DNA of 64,000 bases, from the NCBI RefSeq assembly GCF_019049255.1, contig NZ_JAGMUJ010000007.1, forward strand, positions 248,001 to 312,000, in the 5' to 3' direction. Both the position numbers and the translations under genes were made by a program. The notes below the pieces were generated by a model. The model was not told where the DNA came from. It did no database searches and was given only the letters and a program-made list of their open reading frames with translations. Shown here in pieces: positions 44,968 through 54,170 of this stretch (the first letter of the stretch is position 1; each line of letters starts with the position of its first letter). The DNA is from Streptomyces sp. AC558_RSS880 (lineage in GTDB: Bacteria; Actinomycetota; Actinomycetes; Streptomycetales; Streptomycetaceae).

Positions 44968-45615
44968 ATGTCGGAGAAGTCTCCCGCCACGCCCGTCGAC
45001 TTCTGGTTCGACCCGCTGTGCCCCTGGGCCTGGATGACCTCCCGCTGGGTGCTGGAGGTGGAGAAGGTGCGGGACATCGAGGTCCGCTGGCACCTGATGA
45101 GCCTCGCGGTCCTCAACGAGGACAAGCTCGACGAGCTCCCCGCGGAGTACCGGGAGATGCTCGAGGTCAAGGCCTGGGGCCCGGTCCGGGTGGTCATCGC
45201 GGCCCAGCAGGAGCACGGCGCCGAGGTGCTCGGCGACCTCTACACCGCGCTCGGCACCCGCATCCACAACCAGGGCGGGGGCCCGGAGAAGGAGACGGTC
45301 GCCGCCGCCCTGAAGGACGTCGGCCTGCCCGAGTCCCTCATGGAGCACTGGGACTCCACCCCGTACGAGCCCGAGCTGCGCGCCTCCCACAAGGAGGGCA
45401 TCGAGAAGGTCGGCCAGGAGGTCGGCACCCCGGTCATCGCGGTCCCCGGACCCGACGGCGAGGAGATCGCCTTCTTCGGCCCGGTCGTCACCCCGGCGCC
45501 CAAGGGCGAGGAGGCCGCCCGCCTGTGGGACGGCACCCTCGCGGTGGCCTCCGTCCCCGGCTTCTACGAGATCAAGCGCTCCCGGACGAAGGGGCCGGAC
45601 TTCAGCAACCTGTGA
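44968..45615 (+). CDS. DsbA-like protein of the Rv2466c family, monothiol active site
   Basis: A 215-residue thioredoxin-fold protein with the alpha-helical insertion of the DsbA/FrnE group (VDFWFDPLCPWAWMTSRW, AWGPVRVVIAAQQEHG, VGTPVIAVPG). It closely resembles the mycothiol-dependent reductase Rv2466c, whose active site is CPWC; here it is C18-P-W-A21, so the resolving Cys is absent and the enzyme would need mycothiol to complete its cycle. The cis-Pro in GTPVI is kept. Cytoplasmic. Divergent from pepN2. Confidence 0.9.
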   Translation: MSEKSPATPVDFWFDPLCPWAWMTSRWVLEVEKVRDIEVRWHLMSLAVLNEDKLDELPAEYREMLEVKAWGPVRVVIAAQQEHGAEVLGDLYTALGTRIHNQGGGPEKETVAAALKDVGLPESLMEHWDSTPYEPELRASHKEGIEKVGQEVGTPVIAVPGPDGEEIAFFGPVVTPAPKGEEAARLWDGTLAVASVPGFYEIKRSRTKGPDFSNL

Positions 45616-45618
45616 CGG

Positions 45619-45861
45619 TCACTCGATCACGGGTGCCTTGATCGGAGTGGCGAAGGGTTTCTTGTTGAAGCCCGTGCGCAGGTTGCGGCACTGCTTCCCG
45701 GTGTCGGGGTCGAGCACGTTCACACAGAGCCAGAACTCGCCGACTCCGGACCGGCCGAGCCGTTCCTTGAGCCAGTCCTCCTCCTTCTCGTTCAGCTGAC
45801 GGTGCTCCTGCTCCCCGTCGCAGGTCCAGCAGTAGTCCTTCATCGTCCTCTGTGTCGCCAT
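45619..45861 (-). CDS. small Cys-rich protein, possible zinc ribbon
   Basis: An 80-residue protein with Cys11, Cys14 (CWTC), Cys46 and Cys58, which could hold a zinc ion. The rest is charged. It resembles small uncharacterised Streptomyces proteins; no function is known. ATG at 45861 or at 45843 (the latter has GAGGA close by). It overlaps nothing and lies 4 bp from the DsbA-like stop, convergent. Confidence 0.75.
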   Translation of the reverse strand: MATQRTMKDYCWTCDGEQEHRQLNEKEEDWLKERLGRSGVGEFWLCVNVLDPDTGKQCRNLRTGFNKKPFATPIKAPVIE

Positions 45862-45892
45862 TGCGCAACGATGACCCGAATCACCGCATACC

Positions 45893-45929
45893 GGAAGCCC
45901 CCGCGAGTCCTGTCCTCGCGGGGGCTTCC
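45893..45929. terminator. 15-bp perfect hairpin upstream of the small Cys-rich gene
   Basis: GGAAGCCCCCGCGAG / CTCGCGGGGGCTTCC with a 7-nt loop, followed on the plus strand by a T-rich run (TTCTTTC). It would stop plus-strand read-through; on the minus strand it lies in the leader of the small Cys-rich gene. Confidence 0.7.
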
Positions 45930-45984
45930 TTCTTTCAGCCTGCCGGGTGAACGGTGAGAAGACGGTCACGGGGCAGGACACATA

Positions 45985-46001
45985 TTGCAAAGCACTTGCA
46001 A
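45985..46001. promoter_or_regulatory. paired TTGCAA boxes
   Basis: TTGCAA-AGCAC-TTGCAA, each half a palindrome, in the AT-richer gap upstream of the small Cys-rich gene. Probably a regulator site. Confidence 0.45.
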
Positions 46002-46050
46002 CTGCACGCTAGCAGCGAAAAGGGCCGCCCGTGAGCCCCGGTACGCGAAA

Positions 46051-46078
46051 CGGCCCCCGCGTGGGCACGCGAGGGCCG
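46051..46078. terminator. terminator after APC permease
   Basis: A 13-bp stem with one mismatch (CGGCCCCCGCGTG / CACGCGAGGGCCG), followed by TTTCG on the minus strand. Confidence 0.7.
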
Positions 46079-46090
46079 TCGGGGCGGGCA

Positions 46091-47470
46091 TCAGCTCCGG
46101 GCGCGCGCCCGCTGCCAGGCGTATCCCCCGGCCGCCAGGAGCAGTGTCATCGCGCCCGTCGAGTACAGCTGCACCCGCGTGTCCGGCTCCCGGGCCATGA
46201 GGACGAAGACCGCCGCCATGCCGGCCAGCGCCACCCACGTCAGCCACGGGAACGCCCACATCCGCACCGTGAGCCGCTCCGGCGCCTCGCGCTCCAGCCG
46301 GCGGCGCAGCCGCAGCTGGGAGACGGCGATGAAGATCCAGACGACCAGGATCACCGCGCCGATGGTGTTCAGCAGCCAGGCGAAGACGTCGTCCGGCCGC
46401 CAGTAGCTCAGCAGCACGCACAGGAAGCCGAAGGCCGAGGAGGCCAGTACGGCGACCCGCGGCACCCCGCCCGACACCCGGCCGAGGGCCTTCGGCCCCT
46501 GACCCCGCTCCACCAGCGAGTAGCCGATGCGTGAGGCGCCGTAGATGTTGGCGTTCATCGCGGACAGCAGCGCGACCAGGATCACGACGTTCATCACCTG
46601 GTCGGCGCCCGGGATGCCGAGGCGGTCCAGGGCGGCGACGTACGGGCCGTCCTCGACCACCGCCGGGGAGTCCCACGGGACCAGGGTGACGACGACCGCC
46701 ATCGAACCGATGTAGAACAGCGCGATCCGCCACATCGCCGTACGGACCGCGCCCGCCACGCCCTCGACCGGGTTCCGCGACTCGGCCGCCGCGATGGTCA
46801 CCGTCTCCAGACCGCCGTACGCGAAGACGGAGGCGAGCAGTCCGATCACCAGGCCCTCGCCGCCGTGGGGGAGGAAGTCGGTGAGGTGGGAGGCGCCCGG
46901 GGAGTCCGTGCCCGGCAGCACACCGGCGATCGCCAGCACGCCGAGCACCAGGAACAGGGAGATCGCGCCGACCTTGAGGGCCGCGAACCAGAACTCGAAC
47001 TCGCCGAAGTTCTTCACCGCCGCGAGGTTCGTCCCGCAGAACACCACCATGAACAGCGCCACCCACGCCCACGCGGGCGTGCCCGGCAGCCAGCCGGTGA
47101 CGATCGTCGCGGCGCCGATGCCCTCCAGGCCGACCGCCGTGCACAGCAGCACCCAGAACGACCAACCGGCGGTGAACCCCGCCCAGGGCCCGATCGCCCG
47201 CTCGGCGTGCGCCGAGAAGGAGCCGGACGACGGATACGCGGCCGACATCTCGCCCAGCATCCGCATCACCAGCATCACCAGGAGGCCGGAGAGGGTGTAG
47301 GCGACGACGACGGACGGGCCGGCGGCGGCGATGGCCGTCCCGGAGCCGACGAACAGTCCGGCGCCGATCACCCCGCCGAGGGCGATCATCGACAGATGGC
47401 GTTGCTTCAGACCGTGCGAGAGGGAGACGCGGTCCGCCTCGGAAGGCGTCTCGACAGTGGTGCGGGGCAT
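46091..47470 (-). CDS. APC-family amino acid permease
   Basis: A 459-residue protein with 12 hydrophobic helices. Family signature at the start: LKQRHLSMIALGGVIGAGLFVGSGTAI (about 20-46), then EMSAAYPSSGSFSAHAERAIGPWAGF. It belongs to the AAT group (GABA/aromatic/D-Ser-type permeases); substrate cannot be told. The C-terminus has YSTGAMTLLLAAG. A paralogue lies at 48522-49997. Confidence 0.93.
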   Translation of the reverse strand: MPRTTVETPSEADRVSLSHGLKQRHLSMIALGGVIGAGLFVGSGTAIAAAGPSVVVAYTLSGLLVMLVMRMLGEMSAAYPSSGSFSAHAERAIGPWAGFTAGWSFWVLLCTAVGLEGIGAATIVTGWLPGTPAWAWVALFMVVFCGTNLAAVKNFGEFEFWFAALKVGAISLFLVLGVLAIAGVLPGTDSPGASHLTDFLPHGGEGLVIGLLASVFAYGGLETVTIAAAESRNPVEGVAGAVRTAMWRIALFYIGSMAVVVTLVPWDSPAVVEDGPYVAALDRLGIPGADQVMNVVILVALLSAMNANIYGASRIGYSLVERGQGPKALGRVSGGVPRVAVLASSAFGFLCVLLSYWRPDDVFAWLLNTIGAVILVVWIFIAVSQLRLRRRLEREAPERLTVRMWAFPWLTWVALAGMAAVFVLMAREPDTRVQLYSTGAMTLLLAAGGYAWQRARARS

Positions 47471-47854
47471 GGCGCGGCTCGTCCAATGCGGGAGACGGCA
47501 AAAACGCCGCCCAGTGTGGGCGGCCCGCCCGCGTGCACGGGGAGGCCGCCCAGCATATGGACACGTGTCATGCGGAGGGTGATGTTCCGGTTACTTCCTG
47601 GTGGCCGTCGCGCGGTGCGAGGCGTCACCCGGCACGTTTGGCGGGTCCCTACAGCCGCCCTTCCCGGACGGTGTGTCGGCGAAACCACGCCACCTCAGTG
47701 ACCGGTGTCACCTCGCGCCCCTCGTCACCCCGCCCTTTGTCCGGAGCCCACCAAGTCCGCGTCGGCGCCTTTGTCGACCGCTGACGGTGATCGGCGCGCG
47801 GACGCCGGTATAGCGTCGCGGTGTCCCCAACTGCCCTCACCCCGCGGAGACCTC
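47471..47854. other. divergent intergenic region permease / bioY
   Basis: No gene is supported. A plus-strand -10 TATAGC (47809-47814) lies 41 bp before bioY; the -35 is unclear. No BirA-type or BioQ-type operator was recognised. The first 130 bp upstream of the permease are less GC-rich. Confidence 0.45.
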
Positions 47855-48439
47855 ATGAGCACCGCTACCGTCACGTCCGCCCGATCCGGACAGGTTCTCG
47901 CCGACCTCATCCCGGCCTCCCGTGTCCGGGACGCCGCGCTCGTGCTCGGCGGCGCCGCGCTCACCGGCCTCGCCGCCCAGATCGCGGTGCCCGTCCCCGG
48001 CTCCCCGGTGCCGGTGACCGGCCAGACCTTCGCGGCGCTCCTCGTCGGCACCGCCCTCGGCGCCCGCCGCGGCTTCGCCTCCCTGGCGGTGTACGCGCTG
48101 GTGGGCGCGGCCGGCGTGCCGTGGTTCGCGGAGGGCAGGTCGGGGATGGGGATGCCGTCCTTCGGCTACGTCCTGGGCATGCTGCTGGCCTCCGTCGTCG
48201 TGGGCGCCCTGGCCCGCCGCGGCGCCGACCGCTCCGCCTGGCGCACGGCGGGCACGATGGTGCTCGGCTCGGCGGTCATCTACGCCGTCGGCGTGCCCTA
48301 CCTGGCCCTCGCCACCGGCATGTCCGCCTCCGCCGCGATCGCGGCCGGCCTCACCCCGTTCCTCGTCGGCGACGCCCTGAAGGCGGCCCTGGCGATGGGC
48401 GTGCTGCCCACCGCCTGGAAGTTCGTCGACAAGCGGTAA
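47855..48439 (+). CDS. bioY: biotin transporter BioY
   Basis: A 194-residue membrane protein with six helices. BioY motifs: AQIAVPVPGSPVPVTGQTFAALLVGTALGARRG (about 40-72), AGVPWFAEGRSGMG and the final FLVGDALKAALAMGVLPTAWK. It is the S-component that binds biotin; ECF ATPase and T-component genes are not next to it, so it may work with a shared energising module or alone. The ATG follows GGAGA. A 22-bp hairpin follows. Confidence 0.95.
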   Translation: MSTATVTSARSGQVLADLIPASRVRDAALVLGGAALTGLAAQIAVPVPGSPVPVTGQTFAALLVGTALGARRGFASLAVYALVGAAGVPWFAEGRSGMGMPSFGYVLGMLLASVVVGALARRGADRSAWRTAGTMVLGSAVIYAVGVPYLALATGMSASAAIAAGLTPFLVGDALKAALAMGVLPTAWKFVDKR

Positions 48440-48455
48440 CCGCCGGAGTGCTGCG

Positions 48456-48505
48456 GCAAGAGGCTCGGCGGAGGCGCCGTACAGCGCCTCCGCCGAGCCT
48501 CTTGC
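48456..48505. terminator. 22-bp perfect bidirectional terminator
   Basis: Arms 48456-48477 and 48484-48505 (begin GCAAGAGGCTCGGCGG) with a 6-nt loop, between convergent bioY and the second permease. Confidence 0.85.
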
Positions 48506-48521
48506 CGTACGGACGAGTGCC

Positions 48522-49997
48522 TCAGCCGGCCGGGATCCCGTCCCGGTCCTCCGTGCGGCGTCCGGCCGTCCGCTGCTTGACGAGGGCGATGACGAGCACG
48601 ATCGCGGCGACCAGCAGCGACAGCAGCACCGTCGTGCGCCCGTCGTGCTCGGTGTCGGTCAGCATGTAACCGAGCACGAACATGATCAGTGCGGCGCTGG
48701 CCCACGTCAGATACGGGTACAGCCACATCCGCACGACCAGCTTCTCCGGCGCCTCCGCCTCGATGATCTTCCGCATGCGCAGCTGCGAGAAGCAGATCAC
48801 CAGCCAGACGAACAGCGCGACCGCTCCGGAGGAGTTGACGAGGAAGAGGAAGACGGAGTCCGGGAACTTGTAGTTGAAGAAGACGGCGACGAAGCCGAAC
48901 ACCACGGAGACGAGGATCGCCGTCCGCGGCACGCCCCGGCTCGTGGTCCGGGCGAACGCCTTCGGCGCGTCCCCGCGCCGGCCGAGCGAGAAGGCCATCC
49001 GGGAGGCCGTGTAGAGCCCGGAGTTGAGGCAGGACAGCACGGACGTCAGCACGATGAAGTTCATGATCTGACCGGCGTGCGCGATGCCGAGGGAGTCCAG
49101 GGCCGCGACGTAGGAGCCGTCCTCGGTGATGGACTCGCTGTCCCACGGCAGCAGGCAGACCACGACGAAGATCGAGCCGAGGTAGAAGACGCCGATCCGC
49201 CAGATGATGCTGTTGGTCGCCTTGGTGACGGCGCGCTGCGGGTCCTCCGACTCACCGGCGGCCAGGGTGGCGATCTCGCTGCCCATGAAGGAGAAGACGA
49301 CGAGCAGGATGCCGGTGAGGATCGCGCCGGCGCCGTTGGGCAGGAAGCCGCCGTGGTCGGTGAGGTTGGCGAGGCCGGCCTGGTCGCTGTCGACGCCGGG
49401 CAGCACACCGAAGACGGCCAGCCCGCCGACGACGATGAACGCGGCGATGGCGACGACCTTGATCCCGGCGAACCAGAACTCGAACTCGCCGTAGGAACCG
49501 ACGGACACCAGGTTGGTGGCGGTCAGCACCACCATCACGATGAGCGCCCAGCCCCACTGCGGAACGGCCGGTATCCACCCTTCGAGGATCGCGGCACCGG
49601 CGGTCGCCTCGACCGCGAGGACGACGACCCAGAAGAACCAGTAGAGCCAGCCGATCGTGAACCCGGCCCACGGCCCGAGCGCCCGGTCGGCGTGCGCGGA
49701 GAAGGACCCGGACGTCGGGTTGGCCGCGGACATCTCACCGAGCATCCGCATCACCAGCACCACGAGCGTGCCGACGAGGGCGTACGACAGCAGGATGCCG
49801 GGGCCGGCGGTCGCGATGCCGGAGCTGGAGCCGACGAAGAGGCCCGCGCCGATCACACCGCCGATGGCGATCATCGACAGATGGCGGTTCTTGAGCCCGG
49901 CCTGGAGCCCGGAATCGTGGTCCGAAGGGCTGCTGCCGGACTCTCCGGGGTCTCCGGGACCGCTTCCGGCTGTTTTCAGGGTCGGCTGCGAGGTCAT
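48522..49997 (-). CDS. APC-family amino acid permease, second copy
   Basis: A 491-residue protein, paralogous to the 46091-47470 permease over most of its length (LKNRHLSMIAIGGVIGAGLFVGSSSGI, EMSAANPTSGSFSAHADRALGPWAGF). It has 12 helices. The extra N-terminal 30 residues are Gly/Ser/Asp-rich. Same substrate class likely, different regulation. ATG at 49997. Confidence 0.93.
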   Translation of the reverse strand: MTSQPTLKTAGSGPGDPGESGSSPSDHDSGLQAGLKNRHLSMIAIGGVIGAGLFVGSSSGIATAGPGILLSYALVGTLVVLVMRMLGEMSAANPTSGSFSAHADRALGPWAGFTIGWLYWFFWVVVLAVEATAGAAILEGWIPAVPQWGWALIVMVVLTATNLVSVGSYGEFEFWFAGIKVVAIAAFIVVGGLAVFGVLPGVDSDQAGLANLTDHGGFLPNGAGAILTGILLVVFSFMGSEIATLAAGESEDPQRAVTKATNSIIWRIGVFYLGSIFVVVCLLPWDSESITEDGSYVAALDSLGIAHAGQIMNFIVLTSVLSCLNSGLYTASRMAFSLGRRGDAPKAFARTTSRGVPRTAILVSVVFGFVAVFFNYKFPDSVFLFLVNSSGAVALFVWLVICFSQLRMRKIIEAEAPEKLVVRMWLYPYLTWASAALIMFVLGYMLTDTEHDGRTTVLLSLLVAAIVLVIALVKQRTAGRRTEDRDGIPAG

Positions 49998-50202
49998 GGA
50001 TGAGATTTCCTTTGCGCCGTGGGGGGAGCTGTACTCCGTATGGGTCTACGGGCCGGACCAGTGAAACGGAGGCCAACGAATTGGGGAACCTTCGAATCCA
50101 TATTGTTACTTGAGCTTTTCCTGAGGTTCTGTAATTCTCCTCACGTTTTCGGCTGCGGCACCCGGCGCGCCTTCCCGTGAACCCCCGTGTCACACTCGGA
50201 CC

Positions 50203-50688
50203 ATGCGCGTGTATCTCGGCTCGGACCATGCGGGCTACGAACTCAAGAACCACCTCGTCGAATGGCTCGAGGCGGCGGGCCACGAGCCCGTCGACTGCGG
50301 CCCGCACATCTACGACGCCCAGGACGACTACCCGCCCTTCTGCCTCCGCGCCGCCGAGCGGACCGCCGCGGACGAGGGCGCCCTCGGCATCGTGATCGGC
50401 GGCTCCGGCAACGGCGAGCAGATCGCCGCGAACAAGGTCGAGGGCGTCCGGGCGGCCCTGGCGTGGAGCGAGGAGACGGCGGCCCTGGGCCGCCAGCACA
50501 ACAACGCCAACGTGGTCGCGGTGGGCGCGCGCATGCACACTCAGGACGAGGCGACGAAGTTCGTCGAGACCTTCCTGAGCACCCCGTTCTCCGGTGACGA
50601 GCGCCACATCCGCCGGATCGACATGCTCGCCGCCTACGAGACCGGCGGCGGCCTCCCGCCGATCCCGGCCCACCACCCGCAGCAGTAG
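50203..50688 (+). CDS. rpiB: ribose-5-phosphate isomerase B
   Basis: A 161-residue enzyme of the pentose phosphate pathway. LGSDHAGYELK at the start, GGSGNGEQIAANK with Glu72 where the E. coli type has Cys, and RQHNNANVVAVGARMH show the actinobacterial RpiB. The C-terminus (IRRIDMLAAYE) is typical. The ATG has only a poor ribosome site. Followed 50 bp later by the nei gene. Confidence 0.95.
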   Translation: MRVYLGSDHAGYELKNHLVEWLEAAGHEPVDCGPHIYDAQDDYPPFCLRAAERTAADEGALGIVIGGSGNGEQIAANKVEGVRAALAWSEETAALGRQHNNANVVAVGARMHTQDEATKFVETFLSTPFSGDERHIRRIDMLAAYETGGGLPPIPAHHPQQ

Positions 50689-50738
50689 CGGGCGAGCGGG
50701 ACGAAGCGGAGGAAGAGCGAGCGAGGGGGGACCGACCC

Positions 50739-51560
50739 GTGCCCGAGGGTCACACGATCCACCGGCTGGCCGAGGACTACGCCGCGGCCTTCCCGGCCGG
50801 CACCCCCCTCCGCGTCACCAGCCCCCAGGGCAAGTTCGCCGACGCCGCCGCCCTCCTCGACCGCACGCCGCTGCACACCACCGACGCCCACGGAAAGCAC
50901 CTGTTCCTCGGCTTCGGCGACGCCGAGCCCGCCGAGTGGGTCCACATCCACCTCGGCCTCTTCGGCAAGGTCACCTTCGGCCCGGCCCCAGCGCCGCCGC
51001 CCACGGACACCGTCCGGCTCCGCCTCGCCGACGCCACGTCGTACGTCGACCTGCGCGGCCCCACCACCTGCGCCCTGATCACGGACGGCGAGAAGCGCGC
51101 CGTCCACGACCGCCTCGGCCCCGACCCGCTGCGCCCGGACGCCGACCCCGCCCTCGCCCACCGCAGGATCGGCCGCAGCCGTACGACGATCGCCGCCCTC
51201 CTCATGGACCAGAAGGTCATCGCGGGCGTGGGCAACGTCTACCGCGCCGAGGTCCTCTTCCGGCACGGGATCGACCCGTACCGCGCGGGCCGGGACATCA
51301 CCCCGGCCGAGTGGGACGCGATCTGGGCCGACCTCGTCGCGCTGATGCGCGAGGGCGTCCGCAACAACCGCATCGACACCGTCCGCCCCGAGCACACCCC
51401 GGAGGCCATGGGCCGCCCGCCGCGCGTCGACGACCACGGCGGCGAGGTGTACGTCTACCGCCGGGCCCACCTGCCCTGCCACATCTGTGGCGGCGAGATC
51501 CGCACCGCCGACCTCGCCGCCCGCAATCTGTTCTGGTGTCCGGAGTGCCAGCGCCGCTGA
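50739..51560 (+). CDS. nei: Fpg/Nei-family DNA glycosylase
   Basis: A 273-residue enzyme for base excision repair. After Met removal Pro2 is the nucleophile and Glu3 the acid (PEGHTIHRL); Lys53 is in AHGKHLF; the helix-two-turn-helix DQKVIAGVGNVYRAEVLF and a final zinc finger (CHIC-x17-CPEC) bind DNA. The Nei (endonuclease VIII) side of the family is favoured by PEGH. GTG start behind GGGGGA. Confidence 0.93.
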   Translation: MPEGHTIHRLAEDYAAAFPAGTPLRVTSPQGKFADAAALLDRTPLHTTDAHGKHLFLGFGDAEPAEWVHIHLGLFGKVTFGPAPAPPPTDTVRLRLADATSYVDLRGPTTCALITDGEKRAVHDRLGPDPLRPDADPALAHRRIGRSRTTIAALLMDQKVIAGVGNVYRAEVLFRHGIDPYRAGRDITPAEWDAIWADLVALMREGVRNNRIDTVRPEHTPEAMGRPPRVDDHGGEVYVYRRAHLPCHICGGEIRTADLAARNLFWCPECQRR

Positions 51561-51564
51561 GCCC

Positions 51565-52815
51565 TCAGAACCCGTGCGGCAGCCACGGCGCCGGGTCGCT
51601 CCCGAACGCCAGGGACGCCTCCGCCAGCGCGCCCCGCCGCAGCTCCTCCACCCGGCCGGCCGCCGCGAGCGCCGTGAGGCTCACCCCGCCCAGATACGCC
51701 GCGCCCAGCTCCCGTACGGACAGGGCGAGGTCGGCCGGGTCCTCCGTACGCTCGCAGGACGCGCCCTTCGGGTCCCCGCTCAGCCGCCAACGCCCCGCGT
51801 TCCAGGGGCAGAAGGCGTCCTCCACCGCGAACACGACGTCCACCGGCGCCCGGTACGTCCGCGCCCGGAGCGCCGCCCCGACGTCGACCAGCCGTACGTA
51901 CAGCGAGTCCCGCACCTCCGGACGGCACCGGCGGATGTCCGACACCATGTACTGCCACGCCTCGTCGACCGGCCGGCCGCGCACCACCAGCGTCGACGTG
52001 AGGTCGATGCCGTACAGGAACCGCCACAGCGCGGCGTCCGCCGCCGGATCCAGCGCGGCCAGGGCGCTGAGGAGCACCGAGCCGTCGTGCCCCGTCGGAC
52101 CGTACTCCCCCTTCACCCGGAACCACGCGTACCCGACCGTCTCGCCGTCCCGTTCGGCGACGACACCCTGCAGCGGCGACGCCCCGCCCCGGCTGCTCGC
52201 CGGGTCCAGCGTCCCCAGCCGCTCCCAGCCGGGCCGGCGCGCGAGCATCCCCGGCCGGCCCGGCACGAGCCGGGCGTACACCGCCTCGCACGCGTCGAGC
52301 ACGTCGGCGGGGGCCGCGTACCGCACCCGTACGTCGTCCGTGCCCGGCGGGACCGACAGGCGCGTACGGCTCGTGTCGATCTCGGCGTTCAGCTGGAAGG
52401 CGGCCGCCCCGTACCCGAACCGGCCGTAGATCGCCGGCTCCGACGCGGTGAGCACCGCCAGCGGCTCGCCCCAGGACCGGATGTCGTCCAACTGGCGCCG
52501 CATCATCGTCCGCAGCATGCCGCGCCGCCGGTGCGTGGCGGCCACGCTGACGCCCGTGATGCCCGCGGCCGGAACGGACTCACCACCCGGGACGGTCAGC
52601 CGGAACGAGAACGCTCCCGCCGTCCCCACGCACACGTCACCGTCCCAGACGCCCAGGGAACGGTCGTACTCGGTGAGCGAGTTCCACAGTTCGCGCTCCT
52701 CGTCCGCCTCCTCGGCGCCGCCGAACGCACGGATCAGGTTCGCGTACCACTTGTCCCAATCGTCCGGATGAAGTACTCGAAGTCCGGTTGTGAGGTCCGC
52801 CTGTTCGTTCGCCAT
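51565..52815 (-). CDS. Eis-like GNAT acetyltransferase
   Basis: A 416-residue protein with two GNAT-type folds. The acetyl-CoA loop is VAATHRRRGMLRTMM (about 90-105); ASEPAIYGRFGYG follows. The C-terminus ends in Phe, whose carboxylate is catalytic in Eis, with a C-terminal sterol-carrier-like domain (about 300-416). Eis proteins acetylate amines, including aminoglycosides. Convergent with nei, 4 bp apart. Confidence 0.9.
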   Translation of the reverse strand: MANEQADLTTGLRVLHPDDWDKWYANLIRAFGGAEEADEERELWNSLTEYDRSLGVWDGDVCVGTAGAFSFRLTVPGGESVPAAGITGVSVAATHRRRGMLRTMMRRQLDDIRSWGEPLAVLTASEPAIYGRFGYGAAAFQLNAEIDTSRTRLSVPPGTDDVRVRYAAPADVLDACEAVYARLVPGRPGMLARRPGWERLGTLDPASSRGGASPLQGVVAERDGETVGYAWFRVKGEYGPTGHDGSVLLSALAALDPAADAALWRFLYGIDLTSTLVVRGRPVDEAWQYMVSDIRRCRPEVRDSLYVRLVDVGAALRARTYRAPVDVVFAVEDAFCPWNAGRWRLSGDPKGASCERTEDPADLALSVRELGAAYLGGVSLTALAAAGRVEELRRGALAEASLAFGSDPAPWLPHGF

Positions 52816-52961
52816 GAGCCATGCCTACCAGGGCGGTACGGGACGAGCGAGGCAATTTCCCGCTGGCGGCCCCACGACGGCGTCCGGTGAAGTTGACTGT
52901 GAAGTCGGCCCCGACAAGGGGACAACCAGGACCTCCCGTGCCAAGTGGCCGGTCTGATGGA

Positions 52962-52979
52962 TAGGGTCCCGAACTAATG
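52962..52979 (+). promoter_or_regulatory. -10 element before the SpoIIE-type gene
   Basis: TAGGGT (52962-52967) lies 9 nt before the ATG and no ribosome site is present; the mRNA is probably leaderless or nearly so. Confidence 0.4.
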
Positions 52980-54152
52980 GCAGCAGGACGAGAGCGGCGC
53001 GCGGAAGCCGAGACGTTCACGGCCCGGTGGAAGAAGCAGTGGCACCGGGCCCGCGTCGGCGTGCGCCGGGCCGCCGTCGACTACTTCCGCGGGGACGGCT
53101 CCGACTGGGTCGCGCTCGCCGGACTGCTCCTCACCGTCCCGCTGATCGCGGCCGGGACGCTCGCCAACTCCGTGTGGTGCGCGCCCGCCGCACTGGTCGT
53201 CCCGATCGTCGCCGGCGGCCTGCTGCTGCGCCCGGCGAGCCTGCTCGGCCTGTACGCCGCCGCGGCGACGGCGCTGATCGTGGAGTCGGTGCGACTCGGC
53301 CCCTACACCGAGGGCGCGGCCCGCGTCACCCCCGGCGTGGTCCTCACCGTCGCCGCCTGCGGCTTCTTCGGGCTGCTCGTCGCCCAGTTCCGCAGCCGGG
53401 TCGGCGTGCCCTGGCGGCGCGGCGGCACCATGCTGTTCGACCTGCGCGAACGCATCCGGGTGCAGAGCAAGCTGCCGAAACTGCCGGACGGCTGGCACCG
53501 CGAGATGGCCCTCCGCCCGGCCGGCGGACAGTCGTTCTCGGGCGACTTCGTGGTCGCGGCCCGCACCAACGGCGGGCGCACCCTGGAGGTCGTGCTGACC
53601 GACGTCTCCGGCAAGGGCATGGACGCCGCCTCGCGCGCCCTGCTGCTCTCCGGTGCCTTCGGCGGCCTCCTCGGCAGCCTCCCGCCGCACGCCTTCCTGC
53701 CGGCCGCCAACGGCTACCTGCTGCGCCAGGACTGGGACGAGGGCTTCGCCACCTCCATCCACCTGGTGCTCGACCTGGACTCCGGCGACTACGAGCTCTA
53801 CTCCGCGGGGCACCCGCCGGGCCTCCAGCTCAGCGCGGGCAGCGGCCGCTGGGAGGAGAAGGCGGCCGACGGCCCGCTGCTGGGCGTGTACGACGGCGCC
53901 CAGTTCGACTCGGTGAAGGGCTCGCTGCGCCCCGGGGACGTGCTGATGCTGTTCACGGACGGCCTGGTGGAGACCTCCGACCGGGACATCGTGGAGGGCA
54001 TCGACCGCCTCACCGGCGAGGCCGACCGCTACGTCGCCGGCGGCTTCCACGGTGCCGCCTGGCACCTCATCGAGGCGGTCGCCAAGGACGTCAACGACGA
54101 CCGTGCGCTGCTGCTCATCTGCCGTGAGGGTCCGACGGCCGCTCCCCGCTGA
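52977..54152 (+). CDS. membrane PP2C/SpoIIE-type serine phosphatase
   Basis: A 391-residue protein. Four hydrophobic helices (about 45-140) are followed by the SpoIIE phosphatase domain (about 175-385: GQSFSGDFVVAARTNGGRTLEVVLTDVSGKGMDAA, YSAGHPPGLQL, MLFTDGLVE, DDRALLLI). Metal-binding Asp residues are present. In this family it dephosphorylates anti-anti-sigma proteins; no such gene is next to it. The HD gene follows 19 bp later. Confidence 0.9.
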   Translation: MAAGRERRAEAETFTARWKKQWHRARVGVRRAAVDYFRGDGSDWVALAGLLLTVPLIAAGTLANSVWCAPAALVVPIVAGGLLLRPASLLGLYAAAATALIVESVRLGPYTEGAARVTPGVVLTVAACGFFGLLVAQFRSRVGVPWRRGGTMLFDLRERIRVQSKLPKLPDGWHREMALRPAGGQSFSGDFVVAARTNGGRTLEVVLTDVSGKGMDAASRALLLSGAFGGLLGSLPPHAFLPAANGYLLRQDWDEGFATSIHLVLDLDSGDYELYSAGHPPGLQLSAGSGRWEEKAADGPLLGVYDGAQFDSVKGSLRPGDVLMLFTDGLVETSDRDIVEGIDRLTGEADRYVAGGFHGAAWHLIEAVAKDVNDDRALLLICREGPTAAPR

Positions 54153-54170
54153 CCCGTGCACACTGGACGG

